A stretch of 64,000 nucleotides of DNA from the NCBI RefSeq assembly GCF_026163565.1, contig NZ_JAPDKN010000022.1:1-64000 (forward strand), in the 5' to 3' direction. Shown in pieces: positions 46,540 through 56,346 of this stretch (position 1 is its first letter; the number at the start of each line of letters is the position of its first letter). Both the position numbers and the translations under genes were made by a program. Source of the stretch: Chryseobacterium sp. YIM B08800 (lineage in GTDB: Bacteria; Bacteroidota; Bacteroidia; Flavobacteriales; Weeksellaceae). The notes under the pieces were generated by a model. It worked only from the letters and a program-made list of their open reading frames with translations, was not told the DNA's origin and ran no database searches.

Positions 46540-49500
46540 AGAGAACAACTTCTATTTTATCAGGAGCAAACAGCCAATTAATAGATAAATCTTATGCTCC
46601 AGCCAATGTATATAATAATATTCCATTTACAGCAAGATATTCTATGGGATATTACAGATATGAAGATAATTTGGATAACTTAAATACAAGACATGTATAT
46701 GAAATTACTTTACCTGCCGGTGTTAGTTTAGTTGGTGCGCCAAGTTCTGTTATTTGGCATGCGGGTCAGTACCCAGACAATGCCACGATTACTACATATA
46801 CAGCAAACGTAGTTCAGGTTGGAAATGTTGTTACAATAACTTCTAATACAAATTTATTTGGATGGTTTGAGCTTGATATGGTATATGATTGTTCAGCTGG
46901 GCCAGGTGGTAATGTTAGTATTCCTTATAAGGTTAAAAAAATTCAAAATATCAACTTCCCAAATTGTAGCTGTAACACTGAAGCTTTCTGTGACGATTTG
47001 GTTTTAGGAAAAGTAGTATGTCCTGCAAATTGTTCTACGGGAGGTCCTTCTGTAAGCTTTGTGAAAGTAGAGAGAGAAGATAACTCATTAGGGTGGACGG
47101 ACAATACTTTAAGCACACATCAGTCAAGAAGTGCTATTTCATCTTATGATTTAGCGAAAGCACTGAATTTGGATGAGTTTTTTGTTGATACCAATGGTAC
47201 TCAAAATATCTCAGTGGGTGATGGGGCTGCAAACAACTTGTATGTGTACCTTTCTATTGCTAAATTTGTTACAGGTGCGGCTGATAAAATTAAGGCAAAA
47301 AGTATTGATGTTACCATTAAAAGAGGATCCACTATACTTGTAAATAATGTTACTTTAAATGCTAGTGCTTCTACCTATTCAGGTGCAGAATCTAATACGA
47401 CACAACAAGTAGCAGTCTGGAATTTAACCTCAATTCTTCCTGCTGGTGGATTGTTACAGGATGATATCATTGAGACGAGAGCACATTATACAGTAGAAGC
47501 TGGAGATGGAATTTTCTTAACATACGATCAACAAACTGGGAAAGAAGCATATCTCTACAATTTAGATACAAACAATGTTAAAAAATATTGTTCAACTCTT
47601 ATTCCGGAGATGTATTTAGTATCTTCCATTTTTAGAGATCAGAATAATGTGGGATCATCACTTTCAAGCCAAGCATGTAATGCTTTTAACCCAGGTGGAT
47701 CTAGTAATTCTATTGCAAGAAGATTTCATGCCGCAGGAACTAAATTTTTAGACGAAGTAAGACCGGGGATTTTACCTAAAACATATACAGTTACTGTTGA
47801 TCCAACATACAAGGTGAATTCTATTACTTTGATTAATTATGATGTTTCAGGACCAAATGTTGTTTTAACACCCACATCTGTTGTTGGAAATACATATACA
47901 TTTAATTTAGAACCTCGTACCTATCCAATAGTGGTTTCAAATAATTATAATTTAGCAATTCAGGTTAATGTTTCTCCATCATGTGCTACGCCGGCTTCAG
48001 TTGTTGGTTTAGTAAGTAAATTGGAATATTTAGATTATTATTATCATTATAAAGATATCACACCACAACCAGCGTTGTCGGTTGCAGACAAAAGTTTAAC
48101 ACTTACTTATGATACAGCAACACGTCCCGCAATTACGATTACGAACCAATCAGGAACAATTCAAGCATCAAAATCTACTGAAAGCTATGTGATAAGAATG
48201 TCTTCAACAGGAACTTCAACAGCTCCTTATACTTGGCTTGCAATTCCTACAACGGCGGGTGTTAATGTAACGCAATTGGTGGATATAAGTACAAATACTG
48301 TTCTTACTCCAATTACATATTCAGGTGGAAAATGGTTTAAAATAAGTACTGCAGGATTAGCTTCAGGTACTTTCAAAGATTATCGTTTAGATTTTAAATA
48401 TACTACTTGTAACCCAACAACATTTGTAGTTGAAGGAGGTTGGAACTGTGCAGAATATCCTTCAGATCCTAGTACGTATATGTGTGGTAAAAGTGCACTT
48501 AGTTTGAGTTTTACACCACAAAATGGGGAAGTTCAGATTTTAACGGCTCAGCAACCAACTGCACCTAGCGATCTTTGTACGCCTATTAATTATGAGTTCC
48601 GTGTAAATTCAGCAAATGCGGGTAACTTAATAGATAACACCTTTACAATAAATCCGCCTACTGGTTTATCAATTGTTCCAGGAACATTACTGGTTGAATA
48701 TCCTGTAGGGGCAGGAAATTGGCAAGCTGTTACTACTACAACATCTGGGGTAAATACCATTTTAGATTTGACGACGCATCCTAATTATCCGGCGCAAGGT
48801 CTTCCAGGAACTTTAAATGATCAGGGAAATGCCAATAACAGAATGATTGGAATTAAATTTCAAGCGACAACATCTTGTAATTTTGTAGTGGGATCAAATG
48901 TTTTTGTTTCTACAAATGCCAATAAAACTTGTGGAGCAGCAGCGGTAGGTAACGGAATTGTTCAGTCATCTAATGCAATACAAATCAATGGAGCAGATCC
49001 TTCATATAAAGTAGCAACTGAAGTTACAACTCCAAATGGTTTCGGAAGCTGTACTGTACCTGTGACGATTAATTTTAAGAATACTATAATTACTTCAGGA
49101 ACAACTACTTCTACTGGATATATGAAAGTTTATGTTCCTACAGGATATTCTTATGCTTCCAACACATTTGCATGTACATCAGCTCAATGTCCAACTTTTG
49201 ACGGTGTTTATACTGATAGTAATAACCTTCAATATGTAAAATTGAATATTCCTGGAGGTCTTACAACGAGTACAGAATTAAACTTTACATTAACTTTTAA
49301 TCCTATTTCTAATACCATAGCAAGTGGAGCTTACAGTTTTGATGTCATTAGTGAAGATCAAGTGTCTGGATTAACTTGTTCTACCGCTCCGGGAGGAACA
49401 TGCTCTAGTGTAGTTGTTCAAACAGGAAAAACAACGTATAACTATTCTTTAGCTTGTGTTTGTTATCAAGCTCCGGCAACAGGAACTGGTAACTATTCAG

Positions 49501-49772
49501 CAAAGTTTGGTATCACTTTATTGAAAAGAGCAGGAGCAGAAAATGGTAATTGGCCGATGAATAGAAATTCTGCACACGCAGTATTAGAATCCAATACCAA
49601 AGGTTTTGTAATTTCTAGATTAACAACAGTACAATTATCACAAATTACAAATCCAATAGATGGGATGATGGTTTATGACACCACAGATAAGTGTTTAAAA
49701 ATTTATACTGTTGATGAAACAACTCCGGCAAATACAGGATGGAAATGTTATACAACACCTGCATGTCCGTAA
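46461..49772 (+). CDS. Large secreted surface protein, C-terminal piece
   Basis: This frame continues the previous protein (ancestral NGTGFSPGTATTSV) to 49772; if whole the protein is about 1,400 residues. Many beta-strand repeats with Gly/Ser/Thr/Asn and paired Cys follow (for example CNCNTEAFCDDLVLGK-type cysteines). The end carries the flavobacterial ending WPMNRNSAHAVLESNTKGFVISRL, DGMMVYDTTDKCLKIYT and WKCYTTPACP. It is probably exported and cell-attached. A TTG at 46461 opens the frame; the real N-terminus is in the previous piece. Confidence 0.75.
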   Translation: MGNFCYKFMPTSEWYRFSPGTATTSVKRTTSILSGANSQLIDKSYAPANVYNNIPFTARYSMGYYRYEDNLDNLNTRHVYEITLPAGVSLVGAPSSVIWHAGQYPDNATITTYTANVVQVGNVVTITSNTNLFGWFELDMVYDCSAGPGGNVSIPYKVKKIQNINFPNCSCNTEAFCDDLVLGKVVCPANCSTGGPSVSFVKVEREDNSLGWTDNTLSTHQSRSAISSYDLAKALNLDEFFVDTNGTQNISVGDGAANNLYVYLSIAKFVTGAADKIKAKSIDVTIKRGSTILVNNVTLNASASTYSGAESNTTQQVAVWNLTSILPAGGLLQDDIIETRAHYTVEAGDGIFLTYDQQTGKEAYLYNLDTNNVKKYCSTLIPEMYLVSSIFRDQNNVGSSLSSQACNAFNPGGSSNSIARRFHAAGTKFLDEVRPGILPKTYTVTVDPTYKVNSITLINYDVSGPNVVLTPTSVVGNTYTFNLEPRTYPIVVSNNYNLAIQVNVSPSCATPASVVGLVSKLEYLDYYYHYKDITPQPALSVADKSLTLTYDTATRPAITITNQSGTIQASKSTESYVIRMSSTGTSTAPYTWLAIPTTAGVNVTQLVDISTNTVLTPITYSGGKWFKISTAGLASGTFKDYRLDFKYTTCNPTTFVVEGGWNCAEYPSDPSTYMCGKSALSLSFTPQNGEVQILTAQQPTAPSDLCTPINYEFRVNSANAGNLIDNTFTINPPTGLSIVPGTLLVEYPVGAGNWQAVTTTTSGVNTILDLTTHPNYPAQGLPGTLNDQGNANNRMIGIKFQATTSCNFVVGSNVFVSTNANKTCGAAAVGNGIVQSSNAIQINGADPSYKVATEVTTPNGFGSCTVPVTINFKNTIITSGTTTSTGYMKVYVPTGYSYASNTFACTSAQCPTFDGVYTDSNNLQYVKLNIPGGLTTSTELNFTLTFNPISNTIASGAYSFDVISEDQVSGLTCSTAPGGTCSSVVVQTGKTTYNYSLACVCYQAPATGTGNYSAKFGITLLKRAGAENGNWPMNRNSAHAVLESNTKGFVISRLTTVQLSQITNPIDGMMVYDTTDKCLKIYTVDETTPANTGWKCYTTPACP

Positions 49773-49834
49773 CGATCATAAACTAAAAAGAAATTTTATT
49801 TTAAATGTTTGATCAAATTCATAATAAATAAAAA

Positions 49835-50410
49835 ATGAAAAATAGTATTAAAATTATAGCGACCGTTCTTCTCACTTCAAGCTCTCTGGCGTATAGCCAA
49901 ATTGTGATAGGAGGAGAAACCGGTAGTGCAGGAAACAATACAACATCTGTTCTATTAGACTTTCCTAAGGGAGAAAACAAAGGAATAATTGTTCCTTATG
50001 TTACGACATTACCAACAACAGCGCCAACACGAGTAGAAGGAACAATTGTATTAGATGCGTCTTCTACAGGAGGGAGTAGAGTTAAATTTTATAATGGCAT
50101 TACAACAACAACAGGAGCTGATGGATGGTTTGATCTAAGCGGCCAAGATGGAAATGTTTCAGTAGAATTAACACAGCAACCCCTTAATATAAACGAAGCT
50201 GATTCAAAAGTAATTATTGGAGCAGACACAAGCTCAGCAGACGGCGCTTTGGTATTAGAAAGTACAAATAAAGCAATGGTTTTACCTATTGTTTCTGATG
50301 TGCAAAATATTCCAAATCCTAGTCCCGGAATGTTAGTCTACGTAAATAAACAAGGATCTAAGAGACTTGCTGTTTACAATGGTAATAAATGGAGTTTTTG
50401 GAAACCATAG
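49835..50410 (+). CDS. Secreted protein with a related C-terminal motif
   Basis: The 191-residue protein has a signal peptide (MKNSIKIIATVLLTSSSLAYSQ) and a beta-rich region, ending in ALVLESTNKAMVLPIVSDVQNIPNPSPGMLVYV and a final YNGNKWSFWKP. The LESxxKAxVLP and PGMLVY parts resemble the end of the preceding giant protein, so they may be related cargo or partners. It starts 62 bases after it and is followed by a terminator. Confidence 0.75.
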   Translation: MKNSIKIIATVLLTSSSLAYSQIVIGGETGSAGNNTTSVLLDFPKGENKGIIVPYVTTLPTTAPTRVEGTIVLDASSTGGSRVKFYNGITTTTGADGWFDLSGQDGNVSVELTQQPLNINEADSKVIIGADTSSADGALVLESTNKAMVLPIVSDVQNIPNPSPGMLVYVNKQGSKRLAVYNGNKWSFWKP

Positions 50411-50505
50411 AAAGAAAACTACAATATCATTGATTAATGATAATGTAGACAATAATTTAGATTAAAATAATTACAAATTTTTATTTGTTTTTTCATATGT
50501 GTTTG

Positions 50506-50537
50506 ATAGCCACTTTTTTTAAGTGGCTATTTTTTTA
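50506..50537 (+). terminator. Terminator hairpin
   Basis: ATAGCCACTT and AAGTGGCTAT pair across a T loop, followed by T run. Confidence 0.9.
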
Positions 50538-50628
50538 GATTTTACTAAAGCATAAACAATTTCTAAAAAAGAGATAGATTTTTTTTGATTAGAAACTTTC
50601 ATTAAATTCGTGAAAAATCAAAAAGATA

Positions 50629-53031
50629 ATGAAGATCAAATTGACCATCTGTCTTCTTGCGTTTCTTAATTTTTATGAAGCCCAGGAAAATATTTCGTAT
50701 CAGAAACCGTCTGCAGAAATTTTAAAGCTTGCAGATTACGACCGACCGCCAAGTGTTTTAACCAATTCTAAAAAAGACTGGGTTGTTTTTGTGTATCGAC
50801 CAACGTATAAAACATTAGACGACCTCAATCAGCAGGAAATGAAATTGGGAGGATTAAGAATTAATCCGGTAACCAATATTTCGAGTACCATAACGTATTC
50901 TAATAATCTTAAAGTTCGTAAAATGAACGATAAAACGGAGGTTCAGGTAAAAGGTCTTCCGCAAAATCCGAAAATAACCAATACTTCTTTTTCTCCGGAT
51001 GAAAAGAAATTAGCATTTACCAATACTACAGATAAAGGAGTTGAGCTTTGGATCGTTGATCTTGAAACGGCAACAGCAAAAAAAATCACCAAAGATAATC
51101 TTAATGCCAATTTGGGAAATCCGTACAGCTGGATGAAAGATTCTCAGAGCTTCTTGATTAAAATTCTTCCCGAAAACAGACCTAAACTAACAGATTCTTC
51201 GAAAGATCTTCCAACAGGACCTATTGTTTCAACAGCCGATGGAAAAGTTTCTCAAAATAGAACCTACCAAGATTTGCTTAAAAACCCTCAGGATGAAAAG
51301 AATTTTGAAATTCTTACCGCTTCTGAGTTATATAATATAGATTTAAACGGAAATTTAAAAAAGATAAAAGATCAGGATTTATATTCCGGAATAAGCTATT
51401 CTCCCGATGGAAATTATCTGATGCTTACGACGATTAAAAAGCCTTTTTCATACATCGTTCCACTGAACAGATTTCCTATGACAACCACGGTTTATGATTC
51501 AAAAGGAAATGCCGTAAAAGTGGTGAATGAAGTTCCTTTAAATGAAATTATGCCGAAAGGTTTTTCATCTGTAAGAACAGGAAAAAGAGATATGGGTTGG
51601 AGAGCCGATCAACCTGCAACTTTGGTATATGCCGAAGCTTTGGATGGTGGAGATCAGTCGAAAGCTGTTGATTTCAGAGATGAGGTTTTCACTTGGGAAG
51701 CTCCGTTTACAACGCAACCAAAATCTTTCTTTAAAACAAAACAAAGATACAGTGGCGTAAGCTGGACAAACAACCATTATGCTATTGTTTCTGAAGGTTG
51801 GTACGATACAAGAAACACAAAATCTTATTTAGTTGATCTAAATACAGGTAAATCTGAAGTAATAGAAGATAGAAATTACCAGGATGTTTACAGTGACCCC
51901 GGAAGTTTTAACACCACAAAAAATGACTTCGGAAGATACGTTATCGATATGAAAGGGGAGAGAGCTTATCTGATCGGTGATGGCTTCACAAAAGACGGTC
52001 AACATCCTTTCATCGATGAAATGGATATGAAATCTCTGAAAAAGAAAAGACTTTACACTTCAAACCTTAAAAATGCCAAAGAGGAAATCATCGATATTAT
52101 CAATCCGTCAAAAGGAGAGGTGTTGACGATCCAACAGTCGGCAAGTCAATATCCGAATTATTTTAAGAAAAATATTAAATCTAATAAAACGGAAGCAGTA
52201 ACTAATTTTGCCAATCCTTTTGAAAGCATTAAAGATGTTTACAAAGAAGTAATTACCTACAAAAGAAACGACGGAGTTACTTTGACAGGAACGCTTTATT
52301 TACCGGCAAACTACGACAGAAAAGCTAAAAAAGAAAAACTTCCGTTATTGATTTGGGCTTATCCTACAGAATATAAAGACAAAAATACAGCCGGACAAAA
52401 TACTCAAAATCCAAACGATTTTACCTTCCCATATTACGGTTCTTTTGTGTATTGGACGGCAAAAGGATATGCTGTACTTGATGACGCTGCATTCCCAATT
52501 ATCGGAGAAGGAAAAACAGAACCAAATGATACTTTCATCCCACAACTAGTTGCCAATGGAAAAGCTGCAATTGATGCGGTAGATCAATTAGGATATATCG
52601 ACAGAACAAAAGTTGCCGTTGGAGGACATTCTTACGGAGCTTTTATGACAGCGAATCTTTTAACGCATTCTAAAGATTATGCGTGCGGAATTGCAAGAAG
52701 TGGAGCTTATAACAGAACGTTGACCCCTTTTGGTTTCCAAAGTGAGCAGAGAAATTATTGGGATGTTCCGGAAATTTACAACAAAATGTCACCATTTATG
52801 AATGCTGATAAAATGAAAACACCCATGTTATTGGTTCATGGTGATGCCGATAATAATCCGGGAACTTTTACCTTACAGACCGAAAGATATTTTCAGGCTT
52901 TGAAAAATCTCGGAGCTCCAGTGAAAATGGTTCTTCTTCCTAAAGAATCTCACGGTTACGCTGCCAAAGAAAATATTCTGCATTTGCTTTGGGAACAAGA
53001 TCAGTTCCTGGAAAAATGTTTGAAGAAATAA
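50629..53031 (+). CDS. Prolyl oligopeptidase-type S9 peptidase, secreted
   Basis: The 800-residue protein has a signal peptide (MKIKLTICLLAFLNFYEAQ), a beta-propeller region, and an alpha/beta hydrolase domain. Catalytic residues are Ser668 in GGHSYGAF, Asp739 in VHGDADNN and His775 in KESHGYA. The layout is closest to S9D glutamyl endopeptidases. It degrades peptides outside or in the periplasm. It ends at a terminator 10 bases downstream. Confidence 0.9.
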   Translation: MKIKLTICLLAFLNFYEAQENISYQKPSAEILKLADYDRPPSVLTNSKKDWVVFVYRPTYKTLDDLNQQEMKLGGLRINPVTNISSTITYSNNLKVRKMNDKTEVQVKGLPQNPKITNTSFSPDEKKLAFTNTTDKGVELWIVDLETATAKKITKDNLNANLGNPYSWMKDSQSFLIKILPENRPKLTDSSKDLPTGPIVSTADGKVSQNRTYQDLLKNPQDEKNFEILTASELYNIDLNGNLKKIKDQDLYSGISYSPDGNYLMLTTIKKPFSYIVPLNRFPMTTTVYDSKGNAVKVVNEVPLNEIMPKGFSSVRTGKRDMGWRADQPATLVYAEALDGGDQSKAVDFRDEVFTWEAPFTTQPKSFFKTKQRYSGVSWTNNHYAIVSEGWYDTRNTKSYLVDLNTGKSEVIEDRNYQDVYSDPGSFNTTKNDFGRYVIDMKGERAYLIGDGFTKDGQHPFIDEMDMKSLKKKRLYTSNLKNAKEEIIDIINPSKGEVLTIQQSASQYPNYFKKNIKSNKTEAVTNFANPFESIKDVYKEVITYKRNDGVTLTGTLYLPANYDRKAKKEKLPLLIWAYPTEYKDKNTAGQNTQNPNDFTFPYYGSFVYWTAKGYAVLDDAAFPIIGEGKTEPNDTFIPQLVANGKAAIDAVDQLGYIDRTKVAVGGHSYGAFMTANLLTHSKDYACGIARSGAYNRTLTPFGFQSEQRNYWDVPEIYNKMSPFMNADKMKTPMLLVHGDADNNPGTFTLQTERYFQALKNLGAPVKMVLLPKESHGYAAKENILHLLWEQDQFLEKCLKK

Positions 53032-53040
53032 TTATATTTA

Positions 53041-53068
53041 AAACTCGTTCTTTAGAGCGAGTTTTTTT
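53041..53068 (+). terminator. Terminator hairpin
   Basis: AAACTCGTTC, loop TTTA, GAGCGAGTTT, T run. Confidence 0.85.
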
Positions 53069-53182
53069 ATGGATTTAATTTAAATAATTCATTTTCTATT
53101 CATTTTAGTTTTTGTAATTTTCTGCGCATAAAAATGAGTATAAATAATAGATCCCGAAAGGAATCTGTCTGAAATAAAAATA

Positions 53183-53758
53183 ATGTTAAGAACGAACCAA
53201 CCATTTCTAAATTATCTTGAGATACTTTTCCATAACCAGGAACATAAAGGAAATATTATTTTAGAATCTTTTGAAAAAGACGAAAAATTATTGACGCAAG
53301 GCGAAGTTTCCGACAAAATAATGCTTATTAAAAGCGGAATTACCAAATGCTTTTTTACAGAAGAAAGCGATGAGGAATACATCGTTGAGTTTTTAGGAAA
53401 AGGAGAAATTCTTGGGGAGATTGAGATGATGAAGAATGTTCCGTGTATTTGCAGTATCGAAGCGATTACTGAGGTTACTGTATTTACGATAACGATTCCG
53501 TATTTCCAATCTTTGATTAAAAGTGATCTAAATTTAAACAATTTACTGTTAGATGTCTTTGCAGAACGTATTGCAAACACCTCAAACCGATCTTCTTATC
53601 AGCAACTTCATGCTACAGAACATACGTTGTCTCAGCTTTTAGATTTAAAAGCTAAAGAAATGAAAATTTCAAAAGAAGATATGGCTTCCTATTTGGGAAC
53701 AACTGTAAAAAGTCTTACCAAAGCCATAAAAGATTATGAAAAGAAAAAGAAGGTGTAA
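53183..53758 (+). CDS. Crp/Fnr family transcriptional regulator
   Basis: The 191-residue protein has a cyclic-nucleotide-like domain (LTQGEVSDKIMLIKSGITKCFF, then EFLGKGEILGEIEMMKNVPCICSIEAI) and a C-terminal winged helix with the recognition helix MASYLGTTVKSLTKAIKDY. No heme- or Fe-S-type Cys set of FNR is evident. It regulates transcription, target unknown. The next gene starts 51 bases away with its own TATCTTTG box. Confidence 0.85.
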   Translation: MLRTNQPFLNYLEILFHNQEHKGNIILESFEKDEKLLTQGEVSDKIMLIKSGITKCFFTEESDEEYIVEFLGKGEILGEIEMMKNVPCICSIEAITEVTVFTITIPYFQSLIKSDLNLNNLLLDVFAERIANTSNRSSYQQLHATEHTLSQLLDLKAKEMKISKEDMASYLGTTVKSLTKAIKDYEKKKKV

Positions 53759-53783
53759 TAAAGTTTCCAATTAAATCTTCCGG

Positions 53784-53791
53784 TATCTTTG
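53784..53791 (+). promoter_or_regulatory. Putative -7 box of the GNAT gene
   Basis: TATCTTTG matches TAnnTTTG; the ATG is at 53810. Confidence 0.55.
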
Positions 53792-53809
53792 TAGAAATTT
53801 CGTTATAAA

Positions 53810-54313
53810 ATGAATGACCTGAAGTTCAGAGATGCAAAATTAGAAGATTTAGAAAATATTGTCGAAATCTACAACTCAACCATAGAATCAAGAATGATCA
53901 CTGCAGATACAGAAACTATTTCTGTGGAAAGCCGTCATCAATGGTTTTATGAACATAATCCAGAAAGAAGACCGCTCTGGGTAATTGAAGATTCTGAAAA
54001 TAAGATGGTGGGATGGGTAAGTTTTTCATCATTTTATGGAAGACCTGCTTACAACGGAACTGTTGAAATAAGCATCTATATGGATGAAAGCTTCCGAGGA
54101 AAAGGTTATGGTAAAAAAACTTTGCAGTACTGTATCGATAATGCCGGAAAATTTGGAGTAAAAACTTTATTGGGATTTATATTTTTGCACAACGAGCCGA
54201 GCATAAAACTCTTCAAGCATTTCGGGTTTGAAGATTGGGGAATTTTACCGAATGTCGCTGTTTTGGATGGAGTAGAGCGTAGTTTGAAAATATTAGGAAA
54301 GAGGATTGGTTAA
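53810..54313 (+). CDS. GNAT acetyltransferase, phosphinothricin-acetyltransferase-like
   Basis: The 167-residue protein has the PAT-type pattern: MNDLKFRDAKLEDLENIVEIYN, WVIEDSENKMVGWVSFSSFYG, motif A VEISIYMDESFRGKGYGKKTL, and HFGFEDWGILPNVAVLDGVER. The same fold and order occur at 8766, so these are two diverged copies. The substrate is unknown. Confidence 0.85.
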   Translation: MNDLKFRDAKLEDLENIVEIYNSTIESRMITADTETISVESRHQWFYEHNPERRPLWVIEDSENKMVGWVSFSSFYGRPAYNGTVEISIYMDESFRGKGYGKKTLQYCIDNAGKFGVKTLLGFIFLHNEPSIKLFKHFGFEDWGILPNVAVLDGVERSLKILGKRIG

Positions 54314-54358
54314 GTTTTAAAATATAACTTCACTATTGTTATTATACAAGTATATCAA

Positions 54359-55075
54359 ATGAAAAAAATAGTATTCTTTTTTATTTTTCCATTTTTAAGT
54401 TTTGCTCAATTATCTCCACAAGTGAATAGTTTATATCAGGAACTTTCTAAAAACGAAAGATATGAAGGGAAGTATATAGGTTTTGGAGGAGACGAAAGTA
54501 AAGTTTATAATGTTTTTCAAAAAATTGATTTATTGGCTTCAGATGATGAGATGGAGTATATTGCTTCCAATGGCAATACAATGGCTAAAGCTTACGCTGG
54601 AAAGGTTTTATTTGTTAGAAAATCAGATAAATTTTTAAAAATATATGATTTGTTTCTAAAAAATAATAACCAGATAAAAATTCTTTCAGGCTGTACAGGT
54701 TATGATTCTTTTCTTGCTAATGAAATATATCGAAGGGTTTTTGAAGAAAAAAATGTTATAAGTCAGGCTCAAGCTTTCAAAGAGTATAAAGACAGTATTT
54801 TAACCAGTAAAACTTTACCACAGGATTTTGATAAAGACATTTTAGAAGAATTTAAAACTGAAACTAAATGGAACAATTCAGAAATTGATTCTTTGCTTTT
54901 AAAAATGGAAAAAGCAATCTTGAAAGATGAAAATTCATTACAAAGTTTGGTTGAATTGGTTTGTGAATATAATTTTTATACAGAGCAGAAAAAACCATAT
55001 TACAAAAATTTGCTATATTTCGAAAAGAAGTATAATTCTGAAATAATTAAACAATATATTGATTATTGTAAATGA
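54359..55075 (+). CDS. Secreted protein of unknown function
   Basis: The 238-residue protein has a signal peptide (MKKIVFFFIFPFLSFA). The mature part is mostly charged helix, with KYIGFGGDESKVY and ILSGCTGYDSFLANEI segments. No family was recognised. It ends at paired hairpins (55139-55219). Confidence 0.55.
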   Translation: MKKIVFFFIFPFLSFAQLSPQVNSLYQELSKNERYEGKYIGFGGDESKVYNVFQKIDLLASDDEMEYIASNGNTMAKAYAGKVLFVRKSDKFLKIYDLFLKNNNQIKILSGCTGYDSFLANEIYRRVFEEKNVISQAQAFKEYKDSILTSKTLPQDFDKDILEEFKTETKWNNSEIDSLLLKMEKAILKDENSLQSLVELVCEYNFYTEQKKPYYKNLLYFEKKYNSEIIKQYIDYCK

Positions 55076-55138
55076 AATCAATTTCTCAATATTGAGTTGA
55101 TTAATGGTTTATTTTAAACTCCTCGAAAGGATTATACC

Positions 55139-55178
55139 AAAAGCTCCCGTCGATTTACACAAATCCACGGGAGCTTTT
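55139..55178. terminator. Terminator between convergent genes (AAAAGCTCCCGT hairpin)
   Basis: AAAAGCTCCCGT at 55139-55150 is exactly inverted at 55167-55178 with a 16-base loop. A second hairpin (AAAGCAGGC/GCCTGCTTT) follows at 55184-55219. The two divide the secreted gene from the minus-strand GNAT. Confidence 0.8.
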
Positions 55179-55303
55179 AGAGAAAGCAGGCTTGCTTTTT
55201 TAAAATGTACGCCTGCTTTTTAAAATTGCTTACTTAGCTTTTCTAAACTTCATTACAGGAAGCATTCTTTACGATTAATTTTGAATGAAAAGCTATTTGA
55301 TAA

Positions 55304-55822
55304 TTACAACTCTTTTCTCATCATCAAATCGGTCTGTTCTTCATCACCAAACTTAAAAATATGTTTATCAAATTCTTTAAAACCATTCTTTTTATAAAAC
55401 TGAACGGCTCTGTGGTTTTCTTCCCAAACACCTAACCAAACGTATTGTAGATTTTTATTTTGTGCAATTTCCAATGCTTTATCATATAAGATCTGCCCAA
55501 CTTTTTGACCATGATAGTCTTTTAAAACATAGATCCTTTCAATTTCAAGAGCATTTTTATCCTGTAATTCGGTTTGTGCATCTCCTGAATTGACCTTTAA
55601 ATATCCTACAACATCACTAAGATAGATAGCAAAGAAAAATTCAGAATCTTTATTTTTAAGTTCTGACAGCAATTTTTCTTCAGAAAATTTATCGTTAAGA
55701 TATTTTTCCATGTTTTCTGCACTGTTATAGGGCGAAAAGGTTTCGAAAAAAGTCTTTTTAGCGATGCGCTGAAGCTTTTCAAGGTCATCTATTTCAACTT
55801 TTGTAATGACAATATTTTCCAT
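55304..55822 (-). CDS. GNAT N-acetyltransferase (PaiA/diamine-like)
   Basis: The 172-residue protein starts MENIVITKVEIDDLEKLQRIAK, has FETFSPYNSAENMEKYL and the acetyl-CoA loop IERIYVLKDYHGQKVGQILYD, and ends KNGFKEFDKHIFKFGDEEQTDLMM, close to PaiA-type polyamine or other small-molecule acetyltransferases. The next gene (55826, same strand) is a second GNAT, 3 bases apart, likely one operon. Confidence 0.8.
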   Translation of the reverse strand: MENIVITKVEIDDLEKLQRIAKKTFFETFSPYNSAENMEKYLNDKFSEEKLLSELKNKDSEFFFAIYLSDVVGYLKVNSGDAQTELQDKNALEIERIYVLKDYHGQKVGQILYDKALEIAQNKNLQYVWLGVWEENHRAVQFYKKNGFKEFDKHIFKFGDEEQTDLMMRKEL

Positions 55823-55825
55823 AGT

Positions 55826-56338
55826 TTATTCAATAATTTGATTTTCAATTTTATAAATTACACCTTCTTGCCCATCAAAATCGAAGCCTTTTTCATATTG
55901 AAGTCCGATTTTTTCTAAAACTTTTACAGATGCCGTATTTTCTTTAATCGCTCTTCCTACAATTGTTTTTAAATTTAATTTTTCAAAACCATAATCGATG
56001 CAGGCTTTTGCACTTTCGATAGCAAATCCCTGATTCCAGAAATGCTCAAAAAACCGAAAACCAATATCAATTTCATCCAATTTTTCATCATACTTTAATC
56101 CACACCAACCGATAAATTGTTGGGTCGATTTATTGATAACTGCCCATCTTCCATAGCCGTTTCTTTGATAATCAGAATAAGTTTCCAGAAAAGATTTAGC
56201 TTCATCAATATCTTTAAAAGCAGAATTTCCGGTATATTTTATAACGTTAGGATTTAAATTTAATTCATAAAAACTTTCTGCATCGCTGATATCAAATTCT
56301 CTAAGCAAAAGACGGTTGGTTTCTAATATTTTTTTCAT
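55826..56338 (-). CDS. GNAT N-acetyltransferase (RimJ/RimL-like)
   Basis: The 170-residue protein has the RimJ/RimL-type order: ETNRLLLREFDISDAESFYELN, FIGWCGLKYDEKLDEIDIGFRF, and motif A with NQGFAIESAKACIDYGFEKL, then VLEKIGLQYEKGF. Such enzymes acetylate N-terminal residues or small molecules. It is the first gene of a minus-strand pair. Confidence 0.85.
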   Translation of the reverse strand: MKKILETNRLLLREFDISDAESFYELNLNPNVIKYTGNSAFKDIDEAKSFLETYSDYQRNGYGRWAVINKSTQQFIGWCGLKYDEKLDEIDIGFRFFEHFWNQGFAIESAKACIDYGFEKLNLKTIVGRAIKENTASVKVLEKIGLQYEKGFDFDGQEGVIYKIENQIIE

Positions 56339-56346
56339 TAAAAAAA

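Noticed and set aside
55222-55303. Short minus-strand ORF ending MKFRKAK
   Set aside because: Only about 12 codons, in the gap after a stop, with no ribosome-binding or family support.
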